In this document: positions 8,921 through 16,131 of the stretch, piece by piece
How the letters are laid out: the number at the start of each line of letters is the position of its first letter
Numbering within the stretch: position 1 is the stretch's first letter
From: Phocaeicola faecicola
GTDB lineage: Bacteria; Bacteroidota; Bacteroidia; Bacteroidales; Bacteroidaceae
Direction of reading: 5' to 3'
Length of the DNA stretch: 35,836 nt
Assembly (NCBI RefSeq): GCF_013618865.1
Contig: NZ_JABSOE010000049.1
Coordinates: forward strand, 1-35,836
Notes under the pieces: model-generated
What the model saw: the letters and a program-made list of their open reading frames with translations, nothing else
The model's database searches: none
What the model was told of the DNA's origin: nothing
Program-made: the position numbers and the translations under genes

Positions 8921-10160
8921 CTTGATTTGGTAAGTTAATATTATATGAGTCGTTGTACGGATAATTCTCTACAAAAGCTTTGAATTTAGAAAAAATGACT
9001 GTAACATTAGGCATAACTTTTCCATCTTCAGAAACATATTCTGGTACTAACTGATGGGTTATCCCACTATCAATCCATTCTTCTTTTGCAGGGTCTTCTC
9101 CTGTTGTTATTTTTTTCGTTCCATAGCATACTATGAGCAAGTGAAAATTAGGGTTTTGAAATACAGCTTCTTTTATTGCATTCTGTATATGTTTATCTTG
9201 AAATCCAAAGCCGGCAACTATCAATAATGTCCCCTCTTTTCGCAATGTAGTTTGCAAATGGGACATCATTTCAAAATAAGGTTGCTCGTAACTACTTTCA
9301 TACTTTTCACTTGCCGGATAGATAATACAAGGATGTTCTGTACTTTCTTTTTGGTATATATTATCACCTACTTTTTCCCAATCTATGCTCCCGTGTAACT
9401 TAAATAATTGTATTACATTAGGAATAAAACTTTCTTCCTGTTTAATCCTTGTATGTTCTCTAAATACAATATCATGGTTAAAATTAGCTCCATTGAATAT
9501 ACGAGGATAAGAAAATGAAAATCCGTCAATTATTGTAAAATTCATTTTTTGCGCAGCTTGTTCAAACAGTGTGTCATAGTTTGTTGTATATAACTGTACT
9601 CGTGGTTCCGAAGGTTTACGAGCAGTCACCTTCCTAATAAAGTCTTGATGGTGCTTGTTTGTTACATCTAATTTCAGCCGACAAGCGTCTGCAATTTTCT
9701 TCTCCAATTTATTCCTTAAAGAGTCTCCATTTTTATCTTTTATTTCTCCATTCAATTTTTCATATAGGATTGTGAATGATAAAAAATCCTCTATATTTTT
9801 AGATTGAATTATCGAAGAACATTTTTCTTTTAAGCACCCTTCTGTTGCCATAAGGACTTCCCCTATTGCTTCTATTTCTTCCTTATAGCTATCCCATAGT
9901 TCTGTTCTTGTTTTTCCTCCATTTTCTCCATTTTCCATAGATGTTCCTGCTGCCGTCAAAACGGCGACATTTTTAAAATGACTTGTGTAACGGATGATAT
10001 CATTCGCTATGATACGGAAAGACTCAGCTCTTGCGTTTGACTTAAATTCAGCGATTCCATCGCCATCATTTTGAGGTTGCGGTTCATCGTTTATATACCA
10101 ATGAGTTTCATCATATGAAACAGACTTTACAGCAGTTTTATATAAATAAATTTTGTCCAT
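8907..10160 (-). CDS. SIR2-domain NADase-like effector of a SIR2-HerA system
   Basis: The 417-aa product contains a SIR2-like Rossmann domain: the nucleotide-binding loop LTAAGTSM (about 88-95), TTNYDTLFEQ with the Asn/Asp pair, and LHGSIDW with the presumed catalytic His. The C-terminal third has the GFGFQDKHI motif typical of defence-associated SIR2 proteins. In known systems such domains hydrolyse NAD+ to abort infection. It overlaps herA by 14 nt. Its start codon overlaps by one base (TAATG) the stop codon that rloB would have in its restored frame, so the gene is a true operon member and not an independent unit. No separate promoter is obvious in front of it. Confidence 0.9.
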   Translation of the reverse strand: MDKIYLYKTAVKSVSYDETHWYINDEPQPQNDGDGIAEFKSNARAESFRIIANDIIRYTSHFKNVAVLTAAGTSMENGENGGKTRTELWDSYKEEIEAIGEVLMATEGCLKEKCSSIIQSKNIEDFLSFTILYEKLNGEIKDKNGDSLRNKLEKKIADACRLKLDVTNKHHQDFIRKVTARKPSEPRVQLYTTNYDTLFEQAAQKMNFTIIDGFSFSYPRIFNGANFNHDIVFREHTRIKQEESFIPNVIQLFKLHGSIDWEKVGDNIYQKESTEHPCIIYPASEKYESSYEQPYFEMMSHLQTTLRKEGTLLIVAGFGFQDKHIQNAIKEAVFQNPNFHLLIVCYGTKKITTGEDPAKEEWIDSGITHQLVPEYVSEDGKVMPNVTVIFSKFKAFVENYPYNDSYNINLPNQDETI

Positions 10161-10728
10161 TACAATTCACCATTTAGTAGTTTTATAATTTTATGAATTT
10201 CAGAGTACGCTTTCAAATCCTCCGGCGATTCTTTACAGAGTTGGCACAACTTTTATAGAGGTTGGTACGTATGAAATATCGCTTTGTCTTTTCATATCCC
10301 GGCATGTATTTCTGCAATTCAGGAAGCAGTTGGTCGTAACTTTCATATCGCCGACAAACTACATTGGATAGAAAGTGGAGCAAGAACCAAAATTCCGTAC
10401 ATGGATTCGTTTCTATGAACATAACCTTTCCGGCATATTTCTTCTTGTTATACTCTTTCTTTGATCGTTGGTATAGTTGCATTTCGGAAGGATATTGATA
10501 CAGCCTATCCATATCAAAAAGGCATACGATATAATCATATTGCTTATTTAAATAAGATTTTACCAATTTTAGAATATGATTGATGTCACTATGCTGCGGA
10601 AAATCAGGCGCAACCTTGAAAGGATAACGACATGCTACCCTCAATGAATCAAAATAGAACCACTCGGTTTCTCCCTCGCCTATGATGGCGATACTTTTTG
10701 TTACTGTCCGCCCCATATCATTAGTCAT
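10160..10728 (-). pseudogene. rloB: RloB-family protein, single-base frameshift near the 3' end
   Basis: The frame from ATG 10728 shows RloB hallmarks: GEGETEWFYF near the N-terminus, LFDMDR in the middle and NPCTEFWFLLHF, the likely acidic nuclease-like core. As sequenced it stops at 10213 after 171 aa with a low-complexity tail. Adding one A to the A4 run at about 10248-10251 instead reads KKLCQLCKESPEDLK and continues to a natural-looking end (AYSEIHKIIKLLNGEL), stopping at 10160-10162 exactly over the sir2 ATG (TAATG). The restored protein is 189 aa. Either this allele is a recent knockout or the base loss is a homopolymer sequencing error. RloB pairs with AAA15 ATPases in AbiL-like abortive infection. 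The start overlaps rloA by 8 nt. Confidence 0.85.
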
Positions 10729-12019
10729 TTAGGTTAATATACTGGCTACCTAAAAACGGCAACTTTACTAATTTTCCCTGCTTGTAAGCATTATACGGGG
10801 AAAGATTCTTGTGTAAGCCTAAAGATGAAAGACGTACTATTTTGGTCTCGCCATATTCATCTTTGTCGGTAAACCATATCGTATCACGTCGAATGAAATC
10901 CTCATTAAGAAGATTGATGTCGTGTGTTGTCAACAACATTTGGGATGTTCCTTCACTGTTCGCTAAAAATACTTTTATAAAATAAGCCAGCAATTCATAG
11001 TGGATGCTTGTCTCGACTTCGTCAATAAGCACAAACCGGTTGGTCTTCAACAAGAAATTCAGAATTACGGCCATTCCCAAAAATCTCATTGTACCATTGG
11101 ATTCATATTCTTCAGACAAATCGTATAGTTTGTCGCCAACCTTATGCTTGAATGTCAATTCTGCATTTGTGATTTTTCCTTTTCTAAGCATTTCAGCTTT
11201 TGCCTCATTATCAATAGGGGCATTTTGAATCAATTGCTCCAATTCAGGGGTAATCAATTCTTCCTCTTCATGCAATACGACATCTTCTATGTTAAAATCA
11301 GATGCTTTCAAGAAATTTAAAATGAACTTCTTCAAATCGCCTGTTTCATCTTTATCCAATCGTGATTTTACATATCCCGAAAGTAGCATGCCAGGAGCCA
11401 ATACATCTTTTACCTGTTTGGCAAAGTAATCGTACACATCGTTCAACCTGGTACGCTCCACATTACTTTTGCCAAATGCGGCAAGTACACTGCAATTATT
11501 GATCGTGTTGCCGGAAATCACATCCTGACTCTTCCGTGGCATTTTCAGATTTACGCCGAAATCTATTGTTGTGGAATCTGTAGTTGCATCATAACTACGA
11601 CTGTACAATTTGGTAGGACGGATGGAATCGTAAACAACCAATGTCTCAGAATAGATATATTTTGCGTCCAATTCAAAAGTAAGGATATACTTCGACTTAT
11701 TAATATAGAATACCATAGACATCTTCGTCCTTTCATTCCTTGATGTGTCATCCAGCATAAAAGGAACGACCCCGGTTTTCTCATTTCGGTCTTTGGGCAT
11801 CCTAAGAACAAGCATTCTGAAAAATTCCACAGCATTCAAGATATTGGTTTTTCCGGAAGCATTTGCACCATAGATGATGCCCAATTTCAACAATCTTACC
11901 CCATCCTTAACTTCATACGAATATTCGTCAGACATAAAGTTATCTGATGAAGGTTCAAAGCTTATCTTTTGTGGAGACTTTATCGAGAAAAAATTTTCAA
12001 TGGTGAATTCTGCTATCAT
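10721..12019 (-). CDS. rloA: AAA15-family ATPase, RloA/AbiLi-like, first gene of the defence operon
   Basis: This 432-aa ABC/SMC-like ATPase of the AAA15/21 group has Walker A GANASGKTN at about residues 50-58, an ABC-signature-like region before FVLIDEVETSIH (Walker B with catalytic Glu, about 335), and an H-loop LLTTHD. The opening FTIENFFSIKS is typical of the family. Such ATPases act as sensors for a paired RloB effector in AbiL/RloAB-like anti-phage modules. The start ATG 12019 lies about 22 nt after the start site predicted from the TATCTTTG box at 12048-12055. The gene overlaps rloB by 8 nt and begins the four-gene minus-strand operon ending in herA. Confidence 0.9.
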   Translation of the reverse strand: MIAEFTIENFFSIKSPQKISFEPSSDNFMSDEYSYEVKDGVRLLKLGIIYGANASGKTNILNAVEFFRMLVLRMPKDRNEKTGVVPFMLDDTSRNERTKMSMVFYINKSKYILTFELDAKYIYSETLVVYDSIRPTKLYSRSYDATTDSTTIDFGVNLKMPRKSQDVISGNTINNCSVLAAFGKSNVERTRLNDVYDYFAKQVKDVLAPGMLLSGYVKSRLDKDETGDLKKFILNFLKASDFNIEDVVLHEEEELITPELEQLIQNAPIDNEAKAEMLRKGKITNAELTFKHKVGDKLYDLSEEYESNGTMRFLGMAVILNFLLKTNRFVLIDEVETSIHYELLAYFIKVFLANSEGTSQMLLTTHDINLLNEDFIRRDTIWFTDKDEYGETKIVRLSSLGLHKNLSPYNAYKQGKLVKLPFLGSQYINLND

Positions 12020-12047
12020 ATTCGTTGAATTTATCTGTCATATGATG

Positions 12048-12055
12048 CAAAGATA
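12048..12055 (-). promoter_or_regulatory. Promoter (-7 box TATCTTTG) of the rloA-rloB-sir2-herA operon
   Basis: CAAAGATA on the plus strand is an exact minus-strand TAnnTTTG box, and a TTTC (-33-like) lies 19 bp upstream. Just beyond it, at about 12084-12111, are TACGTA and ATTACGTAAT palindromes that could be operator sites. The rest of 12056-12237 is AT-rich with no gene. Confidence 0.6.
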
Positions 12056-12237
12056 GGAATAAAAATCAATATATGAAATTATAGTACGTATTTTCGTAGT
12101 AGAATTACGTAATTTGAATACAAAACACAACTTCAAATATTTTTATAACAATATAATAACGCAAATAAAATGGAGATTGTATTATTCCTTCATGAAATTT
12201 TTCTCTTCATACTATTTTTTATGATTGAGAAATTTCA

Positions 12238-12361
12238 TATCTTTGAAACCTAAAGTAAACGTTCTTTCATTTATGCAAAATCTGGCAACTTGAAGAAGTC
12301 TACTCGTTTCTAAATCGTTACCTGTCTAAAAAATAGAACTTGTAAGTTTCTTATTTTCAAT
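12238..12361 (+). other. Repeated promoter-hairpin unit, copy 1 (candidate small RNA or element end)
   Basis: A plus-strand TATCTTTG box (12238-12245) is followed by AACGTTCTTT, 35 nt of unrelated sequence, the exact 22-bp block at 12303-12324, 28 nt with a hairpin (AGAACTT/AAGTTTCT at 12335-12351), then ATTTTCAAT. Copy 2 at 15702-15823 repeats the block, both spacers (35 and 28 nt) and a hairpin at the same place although the sequence between has diverged. Constant spacing with a different stem suggests a structured RNA or protein-bound DNA site. It abuts the point where the adjacent recombinase loses homology. Confidence 0.55.
12303..12324 (+). repeat. 22-bp inverted repeat, left copy
   Basis: This stretch includes CGTTTCTAAATCGTTACC and is exactly inverted at 15739-15760. 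The pair brackets the two truncated recombinases, tetR and the candidate ncRNA, a span of 3.4 kb. Confidence 0.85.
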
Positions 12362-13326
12362 GAATAAGAAAAGATGTAATGCCTAAAGCAGTGCAGGTGT
12401 ACCCGATGCTTTATTCCGGCTTTCCTTGCTGCTTCTTTCAAGATCTTAACCAATGCGCTGGGTGAGTATTGTTCGCCTGCCTGTTCGCCCTCAAAAAGCC
12501 ATTTTTGCGGTCTGTATTCCCAGTAGTAATCCCTTAGTTCGTTGAGCAGCTTTTCCGACAGTAGGGAATACCTGCACTTCTTGCCTTTCCCGGCAATCCT
12601 GATTAGCATCCGTTCGCTGATGATGTCTTGGGCTGTCAGGTTCAGAAGTTCGCTTCGACGTAGCCCGGCAGAGTAAATGAGAGAAATCATGCACCTGTGT
12701 TTCCGATTGGATAACTGTGCGAAGATGCTTTTCATTTCTTCCCGGCTTAATACTTCGGGCAATGCCTTGTACTCTTTTGCACGGGCTATCCCGCCATAAT
12801 ATTGCCGCTTGCCTTTCCGGACTTTCTCGTAATAGAACTTGATAGCGTTGATACGCATATTCTGCTGGGTGGCGGATATGTGCTTTTCCTTTACCATGTG
12901 GAGCATATAGCTGTTTATGTCCTCGACCGTCAGCAGGTCAAGGTCTTGCCCCTTGTGGTATTCCATGAAGTCGCTGAAATAGATTTTATAGGCTTTTATG
13001 GTGGAAAGGCTGTACCGCTTCTGTTCCAGCAGTTCGAGGTAGCCTTTCGGCAGTGTGTATTCCCTTTTGGGTTTTGGATGCCGCACATAAACCCGGCTGT
13101 AATCAATATAGGCGTGGGGCGAATAGCGGTCGTAGAAATCCGGCAGCTTAAAAGCGGTGGCAGGCATGTAGGCAGAACTGTTGCCTGCCTTTTCCACGTC
13201 CGTATCTTGGGCGAGCAGCAGGGCGACAGCCTGACTGTTTACATACTCTATTCGTATGTAGTCCGCACCGTTTCTTTCTTCCTTGTACAGAACGATGCTT
13301 CCTCTCTGTTTCTGAACCTTATCCAT
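12310..13326 (-). pseudogene. Tyrosine recombinase (XerD-like), C-terminus lost after the HxxR motif
   Basis: The SAM-like domain (LSTIKAYKIYFSDFM) and most of the catalytic domain are clear: Arg in SAGLRRSELL, Lys in IAGKGKKCRY, and HCFRH. Immediately after HCFRH the protein changes to unrelated residues and stops at 12310-12312 inside the 22-bp repeat, so the usual GHxSxxTTxIY segment with the second His and the Tyr nucleophile is missing. It should be inactive. The frame is open from ATG 13371, but the TATCTTTG promoter box lies inside that extension, so I prefer ATG 13326 (MDKVQKQRG). It is preceded by tetR on the same strand and probably controlled by it. Confidence 0.85.
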
Positions 13327-13348
13327 GTCGCTGAATTTTGCTTCGCTC

Positions 13349-13356
13349 CAAAGATA
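13349..13356 (-). promoter_or_regulatory. Promoter -7 box TATCTTTG of the recombinase gene
   Basis: CAAAGATA on the plus strand gives an exact minus-strand -7 box about 23 bp upstream of ATG 13326. Its -33 region falls on the TTTTTGAACA dyad at 13372-13393. Confidence 0.6.
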
Positions 13357-13371
13357 AGATAAAAATATCAC

Positions 13372-13393
13372 TTTTTGAACATCTGTTCAAAAA
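13372..13393. promoter_or_regulatory. Perfect 20-bp dyad, likely TetR-family operator
   Basis: Arms TTTTTGAACA and TGTTCAAAAA match perfectly around a 2-bp centre. The dyad lies between tetR and the recombinase gene and covers the -33 position of the recombinase promoter. Size and symmetry suit a TetR-family dimer, so repression of the recombinase by the neighbouring regulator is the simple inference. Confidence 0.6.
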
Positions 13394-13421
13394 TAATAGA
13401 GGTTAAAAAAACAAAAGAGTA

Positions 13422-14036
13422 TCAGGCTTTAAGCAGCGAATAGATATGGCGAAAATTTTCTGCCAGTTCGTCCACGTTCAAACCGTTTAGAAATGCTTGT
13501 TCGTATGACAGTCCTAAAAACATTTGCCGGAACATGATAGCCGTTTTCTTCACGTCCGTGTTGCTCCTGATTTCCCCGCTTTCTTTTGCCTTCTGTATGA
13601 CTTTCTCCCATAGGTCATAGTCTTGTCGGTAGATTTTCTCAATTTTCTGCCTGATGCCCGGATAGTACATGCGCACTTGTGACAGAAAGTGAAAGTAGTA
13701 GAAGTTAGGACTACAATCATGCGGGCTACTATTATCACCTATCAGTTCAACAATCCTTTTCATGGAAGCGGCTACCCCCGCCACGTATTGCCCGATGAAC
13801 TCCGCCAACGTATCGGCAGGAGCGGCAAACTTGTTTTCCGGTTCGTGCATTTGCAACACGTATTTGTCCGCCACAGCCATGAATAAATCCAGCTTGTGCG
13901 GAAAATAATAAACGATACCCGTTTTTGTCACCCCGCAGGCTTTGGCAAGCGTGATGATGCTTGCTTTCTCGTAGTTCATCCTGACAAATACGCCGAACGC
14001 TTTATCTATTACTTCTTCACGGTTAGTTATTATCAT
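13422..14036 (-). CDS. TetR/AcrR-family transcriptional regulator
   Basis: The 204-aa product has the N-terminal TetR helix-turn-helix: NREEVIDKAFGVF, then IITLAKACGVTKTGIVYYFPHKLDLF (about residues 25-52). A helical ligand/dimerisation domain of normal length follows. It sits directly upstream of the truncated recombinase on the same strand. A perfect 20-bp dyad between them, over the recombinase promoter, is its most probable operator. A weaker -7-like box (TATCTTCG on the minus strand, plus 14060-14067) may drive tetR itself. The ligand cannot be told. Confidence 0.88.
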   Translation of the reverse strand: MIITNREEVIDKAFGVFVRMNYEKASIITLAKACGVTKTGIVYYFPHKLDLFMAVADKYVLQMHEPENKFAAPADTLAEFIGQYVAGVAASMKRIVELIGDNSSPHDCSPNFYYFHFLSQVRMYYPGIRQKIEKIYRQDYDLWEKVIQKAKESGEIRSNTDVKKTAIMFRQMFLGLSYEQAFLNGLNVDELAENFRHIYSLLKA

Positions 14037-14107
14037 ACACGTTTGTTTTTAATCGGTTACGAAGATACGGATTTTGTTTTAAGCATTTGTACCCCAGTGC
14101 TTTTTTT

Positions 14108-14158
14108 TAGTGCAAGGTGCAAGTATATATTTATATATATAGCTTGCACCTTGCACTA
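14108..14158. repeat. Large palindrome made of four GTGCAAG heptamers
   Basis: Arms TAGTGCAAGGTGCAAG (14108-14123) and CTTGCACCTTGCACTA (14143-14158) pair perfectly over 16 bp, and the 19-bp AT spacer is itself nearly self-complementary. Each arm is a tandem pair of GTGCAAG, so the site has four heptamers, two in each direction. It lies between tetR and the divergent ncRNA promoter. It could be a multi-subunit protein-binding site, a replication or excision accessory site, or a cruciform. Confidence 0.8.
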
Positions 14159-14183
14159 ACCCAAAAATATTTATTATCAGATA

Positions 14184-14215
14184 TTTGCGAGTTTCAAAAG
14201 AAAGCCGTATCTTTG
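14184..14215 (+). promoter_or_regulatory. Strong Bacteroidales promoter (TTTG - 20 bp - TATCTTTG)
   Basis: TTTG at 14184-14187 is separated by exactly 20 bp from TATCTTTG at 14208-14215, matching the -33/-7 consensus. Transcription is expected from about 14222 rightward, where no coding frame begins before the terminator at 14405-14440. Confidence 0.7.
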
Positions 14216-14345
14216 AACCCGAAAGTTAGGCAGACAAACAGCGGTCAAAGTTGGACAAGCCCAACATTTAAAAATCGTTACTGTTTCGTTACCTATTTGA
14301 AATTTTGAAAGCAAAGTAGCTGAAATATAAGCGGTTAGATTTGTA

Positions 14346-14368
14346 GGTTCAAAACCCTGTCTCTCCGC
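14346..14368 (+). other. tRNA-Ser 3'-end-like sequence, possible attachment-site remnant
   Basis: GGTTCAAAACCCTGTCTCTCCGC resembles the T-loop, T-stem 3' strand and acceptor 3' strand (TCTCTCC) of a bacterial serine tRNA. The 5' part of a tRNA is absent upstream and the T-stem is not fully paired, so this is not a working gene. A tRNA 3' end next to a tyrosine recombinase gene (14641) is the classic look of an att site. I base this on resemblance, not on an alignment. Confidence 0.45.
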
Positions 14369-14404
14369 TGAACGTTACGGACAAAACCGGACAACGAACA
14401 GACA

Positions 14405-14441
14405 AGTCCCACAAATTCAATGATTTGTGGGACTTTTTTTA
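14405..14441 (+). terminator. Intrinsic terminator
   Basis: A perfect 12-bp stem (AGTCCCACAAAT / ATTTGTGGGACT) with a 6-nt loop is followed by a run of T. It would end the transcript started near 14222. Confidence 0.9.
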
Positions 14442-14614
14442 TCCCCTTGTGTCTGCCTTAAAGTACATTTTTTCGCCCCTAAAAGACAAGGTTTCTAACC
14501 TAACTCGTACCCCGGACAAACAAAATCAAAAAGGGGGTACAGATAGTCGGAAATTGGCGAACTTCTGTCGGTGTTTGGCGAGCCTGCATAAAACTCATTT
14601 TTAAGTATTTACAG

Positions 14615-14622
14615 TATTTTTG
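14615..14622 (+). promoter_or_regulatory. Putative -7 box TATTTTTG for the second recombinase
   Basis: An exact TAnnTTTG match ends 18 bp before ATG 14641. No clear -33 element is seen. The stretch 14442-14614 holds nothing else I recognise. Confidence 0.45.
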
Positions 14623-14640
14623 TAACTAAAAAGTGAGTAT

Positions 14641-15702
14641 ATGAAATCGACATTCAACATTTGCTTTTACGCAAAGAAAGACAAGCAGAAAGCGGGCGGT
14701 GCGTACCCCCTTTTCGCCCGTATCACAGTGGACGGTGTGGCAAGCCGTTTTAATACTAAATTGGACGTGTTGCCTGAAATGTGGGACGGTAAGGCTGGCA
14801 AGGCTATCGGACGCACAGCGGAAGCCGGACGTATCAACCGTATGTTAAGCGATATAAACGCATCGCTGAACACCATCTACCACGAAATGCAGCGGCGTGA
14901 TAATTACGTTACTGCCGAGAAAGTTAAAAACGAGTTTTTGGGACACAGCGAGAACCACGAAACCATCCTTACCTTGTTCCAAAAGCACAATGAGGACGTG
15001 AAACAGCTTGTTGGCATATCCAAGACGATAGCGACCTACCGCAAGTATGAGGTTACACGCCGTCACCTTGCGGAGTTTATACAGAGTAAATATAACCTTT
15101 CTGATATTTCCATCCGGGAAATAACCCCGATGTTCATTACCGATTTCGAGTTATATTTGCGTACAGCCTGCAAGTGCGGTTACAACACCACCGCCAAGTT
15201 CATGCAGTTTTTCAAGCGCATCATCATCATAGCCCGAAACAATGGCATACTGGACAAAGACCCGTTCGCCAGCTATAAAATCCGGCTGGAAAAAGTAGAC
15301 AGGGGCTATTTGACGGAAGACGAGATAAAAATCATCCTCAAAAAGAAAATGGCTTCCGAGCGTTTGGAACACGTCAGGGACTTGTTCATCTTTTCCTGTT
15401 TCTGCGGTCTGGCTTACAGTGATGTCGCCAACCTGCGGCAAGAGAATATCCGAAAGTCATTTGACGGTAATCTGTGGATAATGACGAAGCGGCAAAAGAC
15501 CAACACGGACGTGAATGTTCCCCTGTTGGATATTCCCAAAATGATATTGAAGAAATACAAAGGCAAGCTGCCGGACGGAAAGATATTACCTATAATCAGC
15601 AACCAAAAGCTGAATGCCTACCTGAAAGAGATTGCCGATGTGTGCGGGATTAAAAAGAACCTCACATTCCATCTTGCGAAACATCATACAATCTCTATCT
15701 AA
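14641..15702 (+). pseudogene. Bacteroidales integrase-type tyrosine recombinase, C-terminus lost at the HxxR motif
   Basis: The 353-residue frame opens with MKSTFNICFYAKKDK and the arm-binding domain GGAYPLFARITVDG typical of Bacteroides mobile-element integrases. A SAM-like domain follows (about 105-195), then the start of the catalytic domain with Arg replaced by Ala in CFCGLAYSDV and TKRQKTNTDV around the Lys. At LTFHLAKHH, the expected HxxRH site, homology stops and the frame ends within five residues. The GHxxxxTTxIY segment is absent, so no Tyr nucleophile remains. The break is at the same catalytic motif as in the recombinase at 12310-13326, and the same repeat unit follows it. Confidence 0.85.
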
Positions 15703-15823
15703 TTGAAAATTAAACAGTTATTTCTGTTTAATTAATATCAGGTAACGATTTAGAAACGAGCGAATTACAATATTCTGTTTTCTTTTGCCTCTGTCAAAGA
15801 ACGATTCTTTCAATGCAAATATA
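15702..15823 (-). other. Repeated promoter-hairpin unit, copy 2 (candidate small RNA or element end)
   Basis: On the minus strand a TATATTTG box (plus 15816-15823) leads through CGTTCTTT, 35 nt, the 22-bp block (15739-15760), 28 nt containing a perfect hairpin TTAAACAG/CTGTTTAA (15710-15731), and ATTTTCAAT. Element order and spacer lengths equal those of copy 1, while the stem bases differ. It runs antisense into the truncated recombinase. From 15824 to about 16086 I see no gene, only short AT-rich sequence. Confidence 0.55.
15739..15760 (-). repeat. 22-bp inverted repeat, right copy
   Basis: Exact reverse complement of 12303-12324; includes GGTAACGATTTAGAAACG. Confidence 0.85.
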
Positions 15824-16131
15824 CACTTTACTTGTGACAAAAGCAATCTTTTTCTACATTTAATCGACTTACAGTCAGCCTTAAAGAGGGTATCTGGTCT
15901 CATTCCATCTTCTTCCTCAAAAATAACATAGCAGTCTAAATTGGTTTATGTATGGGATAGGTCTTGTTCATTCGATCCGGTAGACTACTATACATAAAAG
16001 TATAAAGGCGAGATACGACAAGGAGATGCCATGCTTTTGTGTAAGGGGAATCTCTCTTAGCTTATCGCAGACCATGTATAGCTAAGTGTTTTGAGAATAA
16101 ACAGTCTGTAAAAAACGGAAAGACACCGATT

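Larger units (their letters stand above)
14222..14441 (+). ncRNA. Candidate non-coding RNA of about 220 nt
   Basis: A strong promoter and an intrinsic terminator bracket a stretch with no convincing reading frame. It contains a hairpin GTTGGACAAGCCCAAC (about 14249-14264), AAATCGTTAC and CGTTACCT motifs resembling the core of the 22-bp block at 12303 and 15739, and a tRNA-Ser-3'-end-like sequence at 14346-14368. It may be a regulatory RNA of the integrating element, or simply the remnant of a tRNA transcription unit left after integration. It lies 200 bp upstream of a recombinase gene. Confidence 0.5.

Noticed and set aside
14222..14264. GTTAGGC ... GCCCAAC resembles integron attC half-sites.
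   Set aside because: No integron integrase, no cassette array and no proper four-box arrangement; the resemblance is probably chance.
15718..15903. 61-aa minus-strand frame downstream of the second truncated recombinase.
   Set aside because: It covers the promoter-like box and 22-bp repeat unit and has no protein-like pattern that I can support.
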